This document shows, in pieces, positions 1-8,461 of a DNA stretch of 51,720 nt. Numbering within the stretch: the stretch's first letter is position 1; each line of letters starts with the position of its first letter. A program made the translations under genes and the position numbers. Source of the stretch: Candidatus Segatella caccae. Lineage in GTDB: Bacteria > Bacteroidota > Bacteroidia > Bacteroidales > Bacteroidaceae. Where the stretch lies: assembly GCA_900556395.1 (NCBI GenBank), contig USOQ01000005.1:1-51720 (forward strand), written 5' to 3'. The notes beneath the pieces were generated by a model. The model was given only the letters and a program-made list of their open reading frames with translations, was not told the DNA's origin and did no database searches.

Positions 1-1663
1 TTCAAGGTAACAATCTATGAGGATGACAATTTCAATGGCAAAAGTAAGTCATACATAGCCTCTGAGAGTTTCGTTGGTGCAGAATGGAATGATAAGATGT
101 CTTCGTTGACGGTTGAGGCATACCACGAGTTACAAGTAACCTATCAGATTGGTGACGCCCAAGCCATCACTTCTGAAGTCGGTACTGAAGGCAGTCTTGC
201 CACACTTCTTGGAGACAACGCCATGAAAGTCACACATCTCAGCGTGAAAGGCTATCTTAATAAAGATGACATCGGTGCTGAAGAAGATGGCAAGAAAAGA
301 AGATAACGGCAGTCTGAAATCGCTCGATCTTTCGGAAGCTACTTTCACGGAGACAGGCAAGGTAGTGCCCGACAAAATCTTCGAGAGCTGTAAGAATCTG
401 CAGAAAGTAGACCTCAGCGGCATGACCGAGATAGGACAGTATGCGTTCAAAGACAGCGCTCTTACCGAAATTTCTATCCCTGCCTCTGTCACCAAAATCG
501 AAAAAGGCGCCTTTGCCGGCAATTCTAAGGTGACAAAGGTTACCGTGTACGGTGGTGCACAGATCGACGCTCGGAGTTATGATGGCGAAGACGGCATCTT
601 CTCTGGAATGGATCCCAACAAGGTGCAAGTCGTCTTTGAGGGCGACGCCGAAGCTAACTACAGGCGTTATCGCGACAATATCGTCGTTGATGATGTAGAT
701 ATGGGTAAGAATGCCTTTATGTATCTTCTCACCAAGACGCTCGACGAGAATGCTACCGACTATGATGTCGTAGCCCAGCGCCATGCCGACGTCCGCCTCA
801 AACGCACATTTAAGCCAGGTTGGAATACGCTCGTGCTGCCTTTCGGTGCTCGCAATATAGGAGATTGGAGAGTTGATGCTGCGGAGATTTTCCAGAAAGC
901 CCTCAATGTAGCTAATGATAAAGTTAATGTATCTACCATTAATGATACCCCGGGTTTTATGATTGCTGCCTATCGTGGTTTGGCAAAGAATGAGGCACAG
1001 CCCGACAACAGTACCTTCTATTTCCTGCAATACGCCAACTACAAAGAAGATCCGCTCGATGAGTGTGAGCCTCTCCTCATCAAAATGAGGCAGGAAGACA
1101 TCAAAAAAGCCAATGGAGTCTATACTTTCAAGGATGTCGAACTCAATTACGATGGCGACAACAACACAACATACACAGCAAATGAAGTGATAGCTCGTAT
1201 GGGAAAGAAGGAGGATGGCAAATATTTCGACGGTCACTATGATATCGACGCCAACGACAAGTTCAAGAAGTGCAGCTACGATGAATTCTATTTCACAGGA
1301 ACGCTGTATAAACAGGACACGGATGGAAACTCAGGTTTCATCGCTCCTGGCGACTACATCATTCAGAACAATAACTTCGTGAAGTGTATTGCAGGCAAGA
1401 AGTACGGACTCAAGGGATTTCGTGGTTATTTCAAGCAGAAGCCATTAAGTACATTATCTGCCAAGGGCAATATCGGCATCAGTCTCGTCGACCGCAATGG
1501 CGTAGTTTCTTCCATTCATCAGGTGGACGGAGCATCGCTCACGCCAGCATCTGTTGCTCCTGTCGCAGTCTACAACCTCAGTGGCCAGCAGGTTGGCAAT
1601 TCTCTTTCTACTCTTGCCAAGGGCGTTTACATCGTTAATGGCAAGAAATTCGTTAAAAAGTAA
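1..1663 (+). pseudogene. Secreted beta-gamma-crystallin/leucine-rich-repeat protein, 5' partial and frameshifted
   Basis: The reading frame is open from base 1, so the gene begins upstream. Codons at 1-105 read as a beta-gamma-crystallin motif: Y-x6-G (YEDDNFNG) followed by the calcium-site signature NDKMSS (88-105). The frame then passes into a helical linker typical of Prevotella leucine-rich proteins and breaks at 274-275. Removing one G there joins DDI to VLKKMARKEDNGS and restores one continuous frame to 1663. After the break come BspA-type (LRR_5) repeats, about 300-560, for example ESCKNLQKVDLSG and IPASVTKIEKGAFAG. A module with GWNTLVLPF (about 819-845) follows. The C-terminus has VYNLSGQQVG and GVYIVNGKKFVKK, resembling the C-terminal sorting-like tails of Bacteroidetes secreted proteins. 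Likely a cell-surface or secreted adhesin-like protein. The frameshift may be a real mutation or a sequencing error. No catalytic motif was seen. Confidence 0.75.
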
Positions 1664-1675
1664 ATCATTGCAATC

Positions 1676-1879
1676 ATGAAGAAAAAATATCAACAACCTC
1701 TCATAAAAGTTCAAATTGTAGAAGGTGAACCTCTGTTGAATGACGGCTCCGTAGTCAAGTACAAAGGCGAACCGTCGGGCACGTTGGGTTCCGACATCAC
1801 TACTGGCGGTACGGAAGGTGAAGACGGCACTGTGTGGGGCGATGCTAAGCCTTATAACCCCTGGACAACTTGGGATTAA
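1676..1879 (+). CDS. Small peptide with YxxP/EG N-terminus and WxxWD C-terminus
   Basis: This 67-residue protein starts 12 bases after the stop of the preceding secreted protein, so the two are probably co-transcribed. It begins MKKKYQQPLIKVQIVEGEP, has a Gly/Thr/Glu-rich middle and ends PYNPWTTWD. It has no signal peptide, membrane segment or known domain. The peptide at 50682-50906 has the same framework: Tyr-x-x-Pro near the start, Glu-Gly exactly eight residues after that Pro, and a tryptophan pair WxxW followed by an acidic last residue. Both lie directly behind a large secreted protein with a YNLxGQQVG tail. From general familiarity, similar short genes are common in Prevotella and Bacteroides and remain unnamed. 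Function is unknown. A secreted or modified peptide, or an accessory of the neighbouring protein, are guesses. Confidence 0.8.
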   Translation: MKKKYQQPLIKVQIVEGEPLLNDGSVVKYKGEPSGTLGSDITTGGTEGEDGTVWGDAKPYNPWTTWD

Positions 1880-1898
1880 GACTTACTTATTATAAAGG

Positions 1899-1935
1899 AA
1901 ATGCGGGATTGAGTTGATTGCTCAATCCCGCATTT
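1899..1935. terminator. Bidirectional intrinsic terminator
   Basis: A perfect 15-bp inverted repeat (1899-1913 with 1921-1935) encloses a 7-base loop. The stem has a GC-rich centre with A/T-rich flanks on both sides. It lies between two convergent genes, the small peptide (+) and the LOG protein (-), and can serve both. Confidence 0.85.
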
Positions 1936-1936
1936 A

Positions 1937-2470
1937 TCATTGCTCCACCATCTGCTGCAACTCACTGAGGGAGGTTGCCACTTCGATGTAGTCGTGCCAG
2001 TTGCCACGAATCATACCCTGCGAAGCCATGTCGTCGAGGAGGGCGATGGTGGAGTTCCAGAAGCCCTTCATGTTGTAGAGAACAACCTTCTTGCTGTGAT
2101 AGCCAATGGTGTGGGAGGCTGCCACAGTGAAGATTTCGTCGAGAGTGCCGATGCCGCCAGGGAGCGCCACGACGATGTCGCTCTGAGAGAGCAACAGGTC
2201 TTTGCGGTCGCTGAGATTGTCGCAAGGAATCTCTACATCGAGGTCGGGAAAGGTTTTACCACCTCGCTCTACAATGGTGGGAACTACGCCTATGGCTCTG
2301 CCGCCATGCGCCTTGACTGCCTTGCCGATGGTGTTCATCAGGCCGATGTTGCAGCCACCGAATACTAAGTCGTGTCCGTGCTCTGCCATCCACTTGCCCA
2401 TTTCCTCGGTAAGGCGGAAGTAGTCGCTGTCGATATGGGCGTTTGCTGAACAGAATACTGCTATTTTCAT
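1937..2470 (-). CDS. LOG family protein (TIGR00730-type Rossmann-fold nucleotide phosphoribohydrolase)
   Basis: The 177-residue protein starts at MKIAVFCSAN, with ATG at 2468-2470. An in-frame start further upstream would add 19 residues overlapping the promoter and is not preferred. It has the LOG-family hallmarks: a Rossmann N-terminus (IAVFCSAN), a glycine-rich segment (LVFGGCNIGLM, about 35-45), an RK pair at 89-90, and the signature PGGIGTLDE (104-112), which binds the nucleotide phosphate and supplies the catalytic Glu. Family members hydrolyse the N-glycosidic bond of nucleoside 5'-monophosphates such as AMP or cytokinin ribotides. Older records call them 'lysine decarboxylase', which is wrong in activity. 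It is cytosolic and monocistronic, and converges with the peptide gene. Its exact physiological substrate cannot be read from sequence. Confidence 0.9.
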   Translation of the reverse strand: MKIAVFCSANAHIDSDYFRLTEEMGKWMAEHGHDLVFGGCNIGLMNTIGKAVKAHGGRAIGVVPTIVERGGKTFPDLDVEIPCDNLSDRKDLLLSQSDIVVALPGGIGTLDEIFTVAASHTIGYHSKKVVLYNMKGFWNSTIALLDDMASQGMIRGNWHDYIEVATSLSELQQMVEQ

Positions 2471-2514
2471 TGTTGTGATGGGTTTTATTATGTTCTTGTA
2501 TGGGGTTGTCGCCA

Positions 2515-2522
2515 CAAAGATA
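2515..2522 (-). promoter_or_regulatory. Bacteroidetes -7 promoter box for the LOG gene
   Basis: On the minus strand the bases read TAtcTTTG, an exact match to TAnnTTTG, 44 bases upstream of the LOG start codon. It is divergent from the regulator promoter at 2567-2574. Confidence 0.7.
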
Positions 2523-2546
2523 AACAAAAAGATTGGAATAGTTTTC

Positions 2547-2574
2547 TTGTTTTACCAATTATTTCTTACTTTTG
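2547..2574 (+). promoter_or_regulatory. Promoter of the propeller/AraC regulator
   Basis: The -7 box TActTTTG (2567-2574) is an exact consensus match. A TTG at 2547-2549 lies 17 bases upstream as a -33 element. The predicted leader to the ATG at 2607 is about 27 bases. Confidence 0.75.
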
Positions 2575-2606
2575 CAAGGACTAAAACAAAATCTACTTTC
2601 TCTTAT

Positions 2607-5105
2607 ATGTATAAAAACAGAGTATTGCATTTCCTTTTGTTGCTGTCTTGCTGTATGTGGGGCAGTATAGGTAAGGCTACACTGCAGAATGCAGGTAACT
2701 GGAAACATACCCATCCCATATCCGTGGAGCGAAGACTCAACGAACTGGATGGGTTGTCGCATCATCACGCCACGAGCCTGGTGCAAGACAAGAATGGCAT
2801 GATATGGGTGGCAACATGGAACGGACTGAGCCGATACGACGGCTATCGCTTCGTATCCTTCAAGCCGAAGCCCGGAGATGGATGCTCGATGGACGTGAAC
2901 CGCATCAAGGACATCCGTATTCGGGATCTTTATATATATTGTAATGTAGAGGGATGCTGTTTTATCTTTGATATCCGCACGGGGCGGTTTGATGACAGTC
3001 ATCTCTCCTGGCCACTGGCGTTACAGAGATGGAGATTACCAAAACATGGACTCAGAAGGCTGAAGACTGCTGATGGAGTAGAGTGGACAGTAGACTCGTT
3101 GGGCGTGACGATGAGTTACCGAAAACCTTGCTATGCCACGCGGTTGTTGTGGCAACCAGGATGCCAGGTGAGGGCATTGCTACGTGACCATGAGGGTCGC
3201 ATTTGGGTGTGCTCGCGCGATGATTCTTCGGTTAGAATATATGATAGCAACCTAAAGTTACTGGGATTTTTGGGTGCTGATGGACGACTGCATGGCGAGG
3301 AGACGGCGTTCAGATCGGCTGTGTATGGAATGTTTCAGGATGAGGACGGCAGTATGTGGCTGGGATGTAAGCCAGGTGGACTGTTGCACCTAAAACCCCA
3401 TGTTGATGGTAGCTACACCATCAGTCGTGTGGCTCTTTATGGTCGTGATAGAAGAAATGCCAATGAAGTTTATTCGATACAGAAAGACCGTTGGGGCAGA
3501 CTGTGGGTTGCCACGATGGATCAAGGTTTATTCTGCATGCCCTGTCCGTCAAGGAGCATGAGGAGTCTACCCATTGTTATCGCTCCCGAAGATAAGACCA
3601 ATAAGTACATCTCGGTGCGCAAGGTGTATATCAATCATCATGGCGAACTACTGGCGGGTACGTCGCGTGGACTGTTCGCCACACGTCTGACAGCTGCCAA
3701 TCCTGCCTCACTGAGATTCAATCGATATGAGCGTGAAGGTGAGAAAAATGGCAGCCTGAGTTGCTCTTCCATCATGTTTATGGCAGAGGATAGAGCTAAC
3801 AGACTCTATGTCTGCACCGAGGGAAGTGGACTTAACATGGTGGAGCCTAATGTGCTAATGACAGGAGACGACGTGGTGTTTAGTCACTTTGACAGGCGCG
3901 ATATGCCCGAGGACTTCCTGTTATCGGCTTTTGAGTATGGACGTTATATGTGGTTTGTTGGCACCAATGACCTGACGGGTGTAGACATGGAGCGTGGGCT
4001 CAACCTGTACTTCAATCACAATACATGGACCGACGAACTGATATTCTCGGATGCGACACCGCTAAGATGGAAGGGCGGTAAATGGCTCATGGGACTGATG
4101 GATGGGCTTGTGCTCATGGATATGGACCGACTGACGATGAGGACGAAGGCCCCTCGCATCGTGCTGACGAGGGTATCCGTGGAGGAGGGCGATATGCTGG
4201 AGGCTGTAAGCGAGCACGACACCATCTGCTTGGACGAGACGCAACGTAACGTGAAGATAGAGTTTGCTGCCATTGACTATGCCAACACCCAGTCGATAAG
4301 CTATAGATTCCTGTTGGACGACGGTGTATGTCACACCTTAGAGAACAGCCACACGGTGACGCTGCTCAACCTTTCGCCCGGTACGCACACGTTGCGGGTG
4401 GAGTCGAAACTGCCCACAGGACAATGGGGGGGCAATGTGAAAGTGGTGACAATCTTCGTGAAACCAACCATCTGGCAGACTACTACCGCCAAGGTGCTGT
4501 ATGTGCTGCTGGCGCTGTTGTTTGTCTATGCCGTGGTGTATGTCACGAGAACAATCCGTTCGTCGCGTCGCAAGCAGAGAGAAATGTTGAGTCAATATCT
4601 CGATTCGTTGGAAAAATTTGACAAGGAAAAACGTCTTGTGCTTGCTGCTAATGCTGTAGGTGAAGAGACTGGTGAGGAGGACGTGGTTAGCAAGAAAGGC
4701 GATGGCGATACTGGTGATAGCAAGGTGCTGGCACAATCTGACAGACAGTTATCCTGCGATAAGAGCCTGAGCGAGGAAGACCAACACTTCATGCAATGTA
4801 TTGTGGAACTTGTGGAACAGCACATTGATGACTCTGACTTGAGCGTTACGGAACTGGCCTGCATGATGGGCATCAGCAAGTCAGGACTAAACCGCAAGCT
4901 GAAGAGTTTGTTGGGTGTGGCGCCCAAGGAGTTTGTCAACAAGGCGCGCATGAATCGAGCAGTGGCGCTACTGCTTAACAGCAACCTATCGGTGAAGGAT
5001 ATTGCCTATCGCTGCGGTTTCTGCGACCAAAACTACTTTGGCAAGTGTTTCAAGGCTGCTATGGGCATCAGTCCGTCGGAATATAGGCAGAAAAACGGGC
5101 TTTGA
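2607..5105 (+). CDS. Membrane-anchored propeller sensor fused directly to an AraC-type DNA-binding domain
   Basis: The 832-residue protein starts at ATG 2607. A longer open frame reaches into the promoter, so MYKNRVLHFLLLLSCC is chosen because it forms a signal peptide. The periplasmic part (about 30-540) carries two-component-regulator propeller repeats such as NGMIWVATWNGLSRYDG and DRWGRLWVATMDQGLF. A Y_Y_Y-type beta-sandwich follows (about 560-625, e.g. YRFLLDD and LSPGTHTLRVES). One membrane helix is at about 630-650. An 80-residue charged linker leads to an AraC/XylS double helix-turn-helix (about 733-832, e.g. SVTELACMMGISKSGLNRKL and SVKDIAYRCGF). Classical Bacteroides hybrid regulators place a histidine kinase and receiver between membrane and HTH; none is present here. 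It probably senses an oligosaccharide and activates the susCD operon 107 bases downstream, in the manner of membrane-tethered regulators such as ToxR or CadC. Confidence 0.88.
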   Translation: MYKNRVLHFLLLLSCCMWGSIGKATLQNAGNWKHTHPISVERRLNELDGLSHHHATSLVQDKNGMIWVATWNGLSRYDGYRFVSFKPKPGDGCSMDVNRIKDIRIRDLYIYCNVEGCCFIFDIRTGRFDDSHLSWPLALQRWRLPKHGLRRLKTADGVEWTVDSLGVTMSYRKPCYATRLLWQPGCQVRALLRDHEGRIWVCSRDDSSVRIYDSNLKLLGFLGADGRLHGEETAFRSAVYGMFQDEDGSMWLGCKPGGLLHLKPHVDGSYTISRVALYGRDRRNANEVYSIQKDRWGRLWVATMDQGLFCMPCPSRSMRSLPIVIAPEDKTNKYISVRKVYINHHGELLAGTSRGLFATRLTAANPASLRFNRYEREGEKNGSLSCSSIMFMAEDRANRLYVCTEGSGLNMVEPNVLMTGDDVVFSHFDRRDMPEDFLLSAFEYGRYMWFVGTNDLTGVDMERGLNLYFNHNTWTDELIFSDATPLRWKGGKWLMGLMDGLVLMDMDRLTMRTKAPRIVLTRVSVEEGDMLEAVSEHDTICLDETQRNVKIEFAAIDYANTQSISYRFLLDDGVCHTLENSHTVTLLNLSPGTHTLRVESKLPTGQWGGNVKVVTIFVKPTIWQTTTAKVLYVLLALLFVYAVVYVTRTIRSSRRKQREMLSQYLDSLEKFDKEKRLVLAANAVGEETGEEDVVSKKGDGDTGDSKVLAQSDRQLSCDKSLSEEDQHFMQCIVELVEQHIDDSDLSVTELACMMGISKSGLNRKLKSLLGVAPKEFVNKARMNRAVALLLNSNLSVKDIAYRCGFCDQNYFGKCFKAAMGISPSEYRQKNGL

Positions 5106-5161
5106 AACGTTTTTACCGAACTTTTGGGAGTTTTTTACCATTCATGATAGGGGTTTTTTGC

Positions 5162-5169
5162 TACTTTTG
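5162..5169 (+). promoter_or_regulatory. -7 promoter box of the first susC gene
   Basis: TActTTTG exactly matches TAnnTTTG, with the ATG of susC 43 bases downstream. No good TTG is seen at -33, which fits an activator-dependent promoter. The binding site of the upstream AraC-type regulator should lie within 5106-5161. Confidence 0.7.
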
Positions 5170-5212
5170 CCCCTGACAATCTACTTCATTTTTAAAACTA
5201 ATAATTAAACCT

Positions 5213-8200
5213 ATGAAAAAAGTAGCGATTATTTTTATGAAGAAGTGTTCAGTACTATTGCTGATGCTTCTTTTCCCGTTAGGAGTGCTGGCACAAAGCG
5301 TCACCGTTAGCGGGCAAGTGACTGACGAGGCTGGTGAACCTATCATTGGCGCAAGCGTGAGGATTCCTGGCACATCGGTGGGAGTGGTGACCGATATGGA
5401 CGGCAATTACTCTATCTCTGTTCCGAAAGGAAAACAACTCGAAATTACTTATGTGGGATATAAGAAGGAAGTCGTAGTAGCCAAGGAAGGCAAGATGACT
5501 ATCCAGCTCAAGGAAGATGCCAACATGCTTAACGAAGTGGTGGCTATCGGATACGGAACCGTAAAGCGCAAGGACGTGACGGGTTCGGTTTCTTCGGTAG
5601 GCAACACCGAACTCGTGTCGGTGCCTGTGGCTTCGCCTGTTGAGGCCATGCAGGGTAAGCTGGCAGGTGTGCGCGTCACTATGCCTGAGGGAAACCCTGA
5701 TGCCGAGGTCATCATCCGCGTGCGTGGTGGTGGTTCTATCACACGCGACAACACACCTCTTTATATTGTAGATGGTTTTCCTGTCAATAGCATCTCGGAT
5801 ATTCCTACCAGCGACATCGAGAGCATCGACGTGTTGAAGGATGCTTCTTCTACCGCTATTTATGGTAGTCGTGGTTCTAATGGTATCGTGCTTGTTACTA
5901 CCAAGAGCGGTAAGGCTGGCAAGGTGACAGTAAACTACAATGCCTACGTGGGCTTCAAGAAGGCAGAGGACAAGGTTGATGTGCTGGGACTGGAAGACTA
6001 TCTGAAGTGGCAGTACGAATTGTCGAGCCTCTCTACTGGTGCCAATGCTGGCAAATACCAGCAGGTACTCGGTGGATGGGACAATATACCTAATATCATG
6101 AACTCGATGAAGACTACCGACTGGCAGGACGAGGTGTACGGACGCACCGGTAACGTCTTCAGCCATAATGTCAACATCTCGGGCGGTTCGGAGAAGCTGC
6201 GCTTCACGGCTGGATACAACTACATGAAGGAGAAAGCCATCCTGCTCACCTCTGACTTCTATCGCAGCAACCTGAACTTCAAGCTCAACTATGAACCCAA
6301 CAAGAAGACCAAGCTCGAGTTCTCTACCCGTTACTCACGCACCAAGGTGAATGGCGACGGACAGAGCGACGCTACCGGCGACCAGAACTCTGTGCCTTCA
6401 GGCTCTTTCGGCCGTATCCGCCATGCTGTGGTACAGTCGCCTCTGACGGGCTCAGGAAGCCTTCTCTTCGATGAGAGCAACATCGACGACGGACTGGAAG
6501 ACCCAATCACAGCCCTCAACGACAACTACAAGAAACGTGTTCGTGAGAACTTTAACATGAATGGTGCTTTCACTTGGAAGATATTGCCAGAACTGACTTT
6601 CCGCACAGATGTGGGCCTTGATATCTACAACAACGACTTCCGTTACTTCTTCGGCTCTACTACCTATGAGTCGCAGAACAATGCCTTGGCAGAATACAAG
6701 AACATGCCACTCACCAATCGTACTCAGGTGAACCGTCGCACTGTGCGCAACTCCAACACTCTGCAGTACGACTTCTCGAAGATCCTGCCAAAGATTCATA
6801 GCCTGAATCTCATGGTAGGACAGGAGAGTATCGTAAGCCGCGAGACTCTGACATCGACACGCGTCGAAGGTTTCCCATCTTTCTATGATGCCAGCATGGC
6901 TTTCCATCTCTCAGCACAGGGAACTCCTACACGCGCCAACGAGTTCTATTATCCTGACGACAAGATGGTATCGTTCTTCGGACGTGCCAACTATAGTCTG
7001 CTCGACCGCTATCTGCTCACTGCCACTCTGCGTGCCGATGGTTCAAGCAAGTTCTCTAAGGACAACCGCTGGGGCTACTTCCCATCAGTGGCAGCCGGAT
7101 GGCGCATTATCGAGGAGCCTTGGATGAAGTCGACACAAGACTGGCTGAGCAACTTGAAGTTGCGCTTGAGCTATGGTGTGTCAGGTAACAATAATATTCC
7201 TTCAGGACAGACCAGCCGTACCTATTCTATTAAGGAGAGCTCTTGGCTGCACTTGCAGAACTCATGGCTCACCACGGGTAACGCAATGAGCAACCCCGAC
7301 CTGAAGTGGGAAACAACACACTCGCTCAACTTGGGTATTGACTTCGGTTTCTTCAACAACAAGCTCAATGGTTCTTTTGAGGTGTATAAGAATAATGTGA
7401 AAGACCTGCTCATGGAGATGCAGATCACGGGTAGTGGCTACAATACCCAGTATCAGAACGTGGGCGAGACCAAGAACTCTGGTTTCGAGTTGACATTGAA
7501 CTACGATGCCATCAACACCAAGAACTACGGTCTGAACTTCTCGTTCACACTCGGTCATAATACCAACGAGGTAGTGAGCCTCGGAAGCATGGACTCATAC
7601 TCTAAGCCTTCTTACTGGGCAAGTACAGAAATTGGCTCCGACTACTTGGTGAAGCCAGGAAAGCCTGTAGGAACCATCGTTGGCTACAAGTTGGCAGGAA
7701 CAGGACGTTACGAGGTGGACGACTTCGAGGGTTACGATGCTGCCGCTGGTAAGTGGAAACTGAAGAAAGGTGTGGCTGATGCCAGCGGTATTGTGGGCAC
7801 AGTACGCCCTGGTACCATGAAACTCCTCGACAAGGACGGTTCAGGAACCATCAACGATGACGACAAGTTCGAGATCGGCGACGCCAACGCTTGGGCAGTA
7901 GGTGGTTTCTCTATCGGTGCACGTGCCTACGGATTCGACTTCAACGCCGACTTCTCTTACAGCATCGGCAACGATGTTTACAACGCTGACAAGATAGACC
8001 AGACCTCTACACGTGGCGGTATCTGGCGCAACCTCAACACCACGATGGCAAGCGGCAAGCGCTGGACCAACGTAGACGAGAACGGCAACTTCATCAACGA
8101 TGCAGCCAAGCTCGCCGAGATGAACAAGAACACCACGATGTGGTCGCCTTACACAACAAAGGCTGTGCTCACCGACTGGGCTATCGAGGACGGATCATTC

Positions 8201-8437
8201 CTCCGCCTCTCTACATTTACCTTGGGCTACACACTGCCTAAGACATGGATGCAGAAAATCTATGTTCAGAACCTGCGTCTGTACTTTACCGCTTCAAATC
8301 TTTTCTGTATCACTGGTTATAGTGGTATGGATCCAGAGGTGGACTGCTGCCGCAACGTGCTGGTTTGTCCAGGCGTAGACTACTCGGCTTATCCAAGAAG
8401 CCGCCAGTTCATCTTCGGTCTTAATCTTACATTCTAA
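5213..8437 (+). CDS. SusC/RagA-family TonB-linked outer-membrane transporter (first locus)
   Basis: The 1074-residue protein has a signal peptide (ending ...GVLAQ, about residue 28). A carboxypeptidase-regulatory-like beta domain follows (about 32-108, e.g. VSGQVTDEAGEPIIGASV). Next is a TonB plug domain (about 120-235, with YIVDGFPV, IESIDVLKDASSTAIYGSRG and NGIVLVTTK). A 22-strand-type barrel ends in ...GLNLTF, with the terminal Phe expected for BAM-dependent insertion. It imports oligosaccharides through the outer membrane using TonB energy, with the SusD lipoprotein as lid. susD starts 24 bases downstream, so the two are co-transcribed. There is no STN domain, consistent with control by the upstream propeller/AraC sensor rather than a sigma/anti-sigma pair. 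The imported glycan is inferred only from the downstream enzymes. Confidence 0.95.
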   Translation: MKKVAIIFMKKCSVLLLMLLFPLGVLAQSVTVSGQVTDEAGEPIIGASVRIPGTSVGVVTDMDGNYSISVPKGKQLEITYVGYKKEVVVAKEGKMTIQLKEDANMLNEVVAIGYGTVKRKDVTGSVSSVGNTELVSVPVASPVEAMQGKLAGVRVTMPEGNPDAEVIIRVRGGGSITRDNTPLYIVDGFPVNSISDIPTSDIESIDVLKDASSTAIYGSRGSNGIVLVTTKSGKAGKVTVNYNAYVGFKKAEDKVDVLGLEDYLKWQYELSSLSTGANAGKYQQVLGGWDNIPNIMNSMKTTDWQDEVYGRTGNVFSHNVNISGGSEKLRFTAGYNYMKEKAILLTSDFYRSNLNFKLNYEPNKKTKLEFSTRYSRTKVNGDGQSDATGDQNSVPSGSFGRIRHAVVQSPLTGSGSLLFDESNIDDGLEDPITALNDNYKKRVRENFNMNGAFTWKILPELTFRTDVGLDIYNNDFRYFFGSTTYESQNNALAEYKNMPLTNRTQVNRRTVRNSNTLQYDFSKILPKIHSLNLMVGQESIVSRETLTSTRVEGFPSFYDASMAFHLSAQGTPTRANEFYYPDDKMVSFFGRANYSLLDRYLLTATLRADGSSKFSKDNRWGYFPSVAAGWRIIEEPWMKSTQDWLSNLKLRLSYGVSGNNNIPSGQTSRTYSIKESSWLHLQNSWLTTGNAMSNPDLKWETTHSLNLGIDFGFFNNKLNGSFEVYKNNVKDLLMEMQITGSGYNTQYQNVGETKNSGFELTLNYDAINTKNYGLNFSFTLGHNTNEVVSLGSMDSYSKPSYWASTEIGSDYLVKPGKPVGTIVGYKLAGTGRYEVDDFEGYDAAAGKWKLKKGVADASGIVGTVRPGTMKLLDKDGSGTINDDDKFEIGDANAWAVGGFSIGARAYGFDFNADFSYSIGNDVYNADKIDQTSTRGGIWRNLNTTMASGKRWTNVDENGNFINDAAKLAEMNKNTTMWSPYTTKAVLTDWAIEDGSFLRLSTFTLGYTLPKTWMQKIYVQNLRLYFTASNLFCITGYSGMDPEVDCCRNVLVCPGVDYSAYPRSRQFIFGLNLTF

Positions 8438-8461
8438 AAAACACTTAAAGGAAACATCGTT

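Noticed and set aside
97..306. Independent 69-residue gene at the window start
   Set aside because: Its frame is open back to base 1 and its end is continuous with the leucine-rich frame after removal of one base, so it is part of the frameshifted gene.
257..1237. Long minus-strand frame opposite the leucine-rich protein gene
   Set aside because: Antisense shadow: the plus strand has recognisable repeats and a secretion tail, while the minus translation shows no domain.
5279..6166. 295-codon minus-strand frame opposite susC
   Set aside because: The plus strand encodes the SusC regulatory and plug domains; the antisense translation is low-complexity and His/Arg-rich without features.
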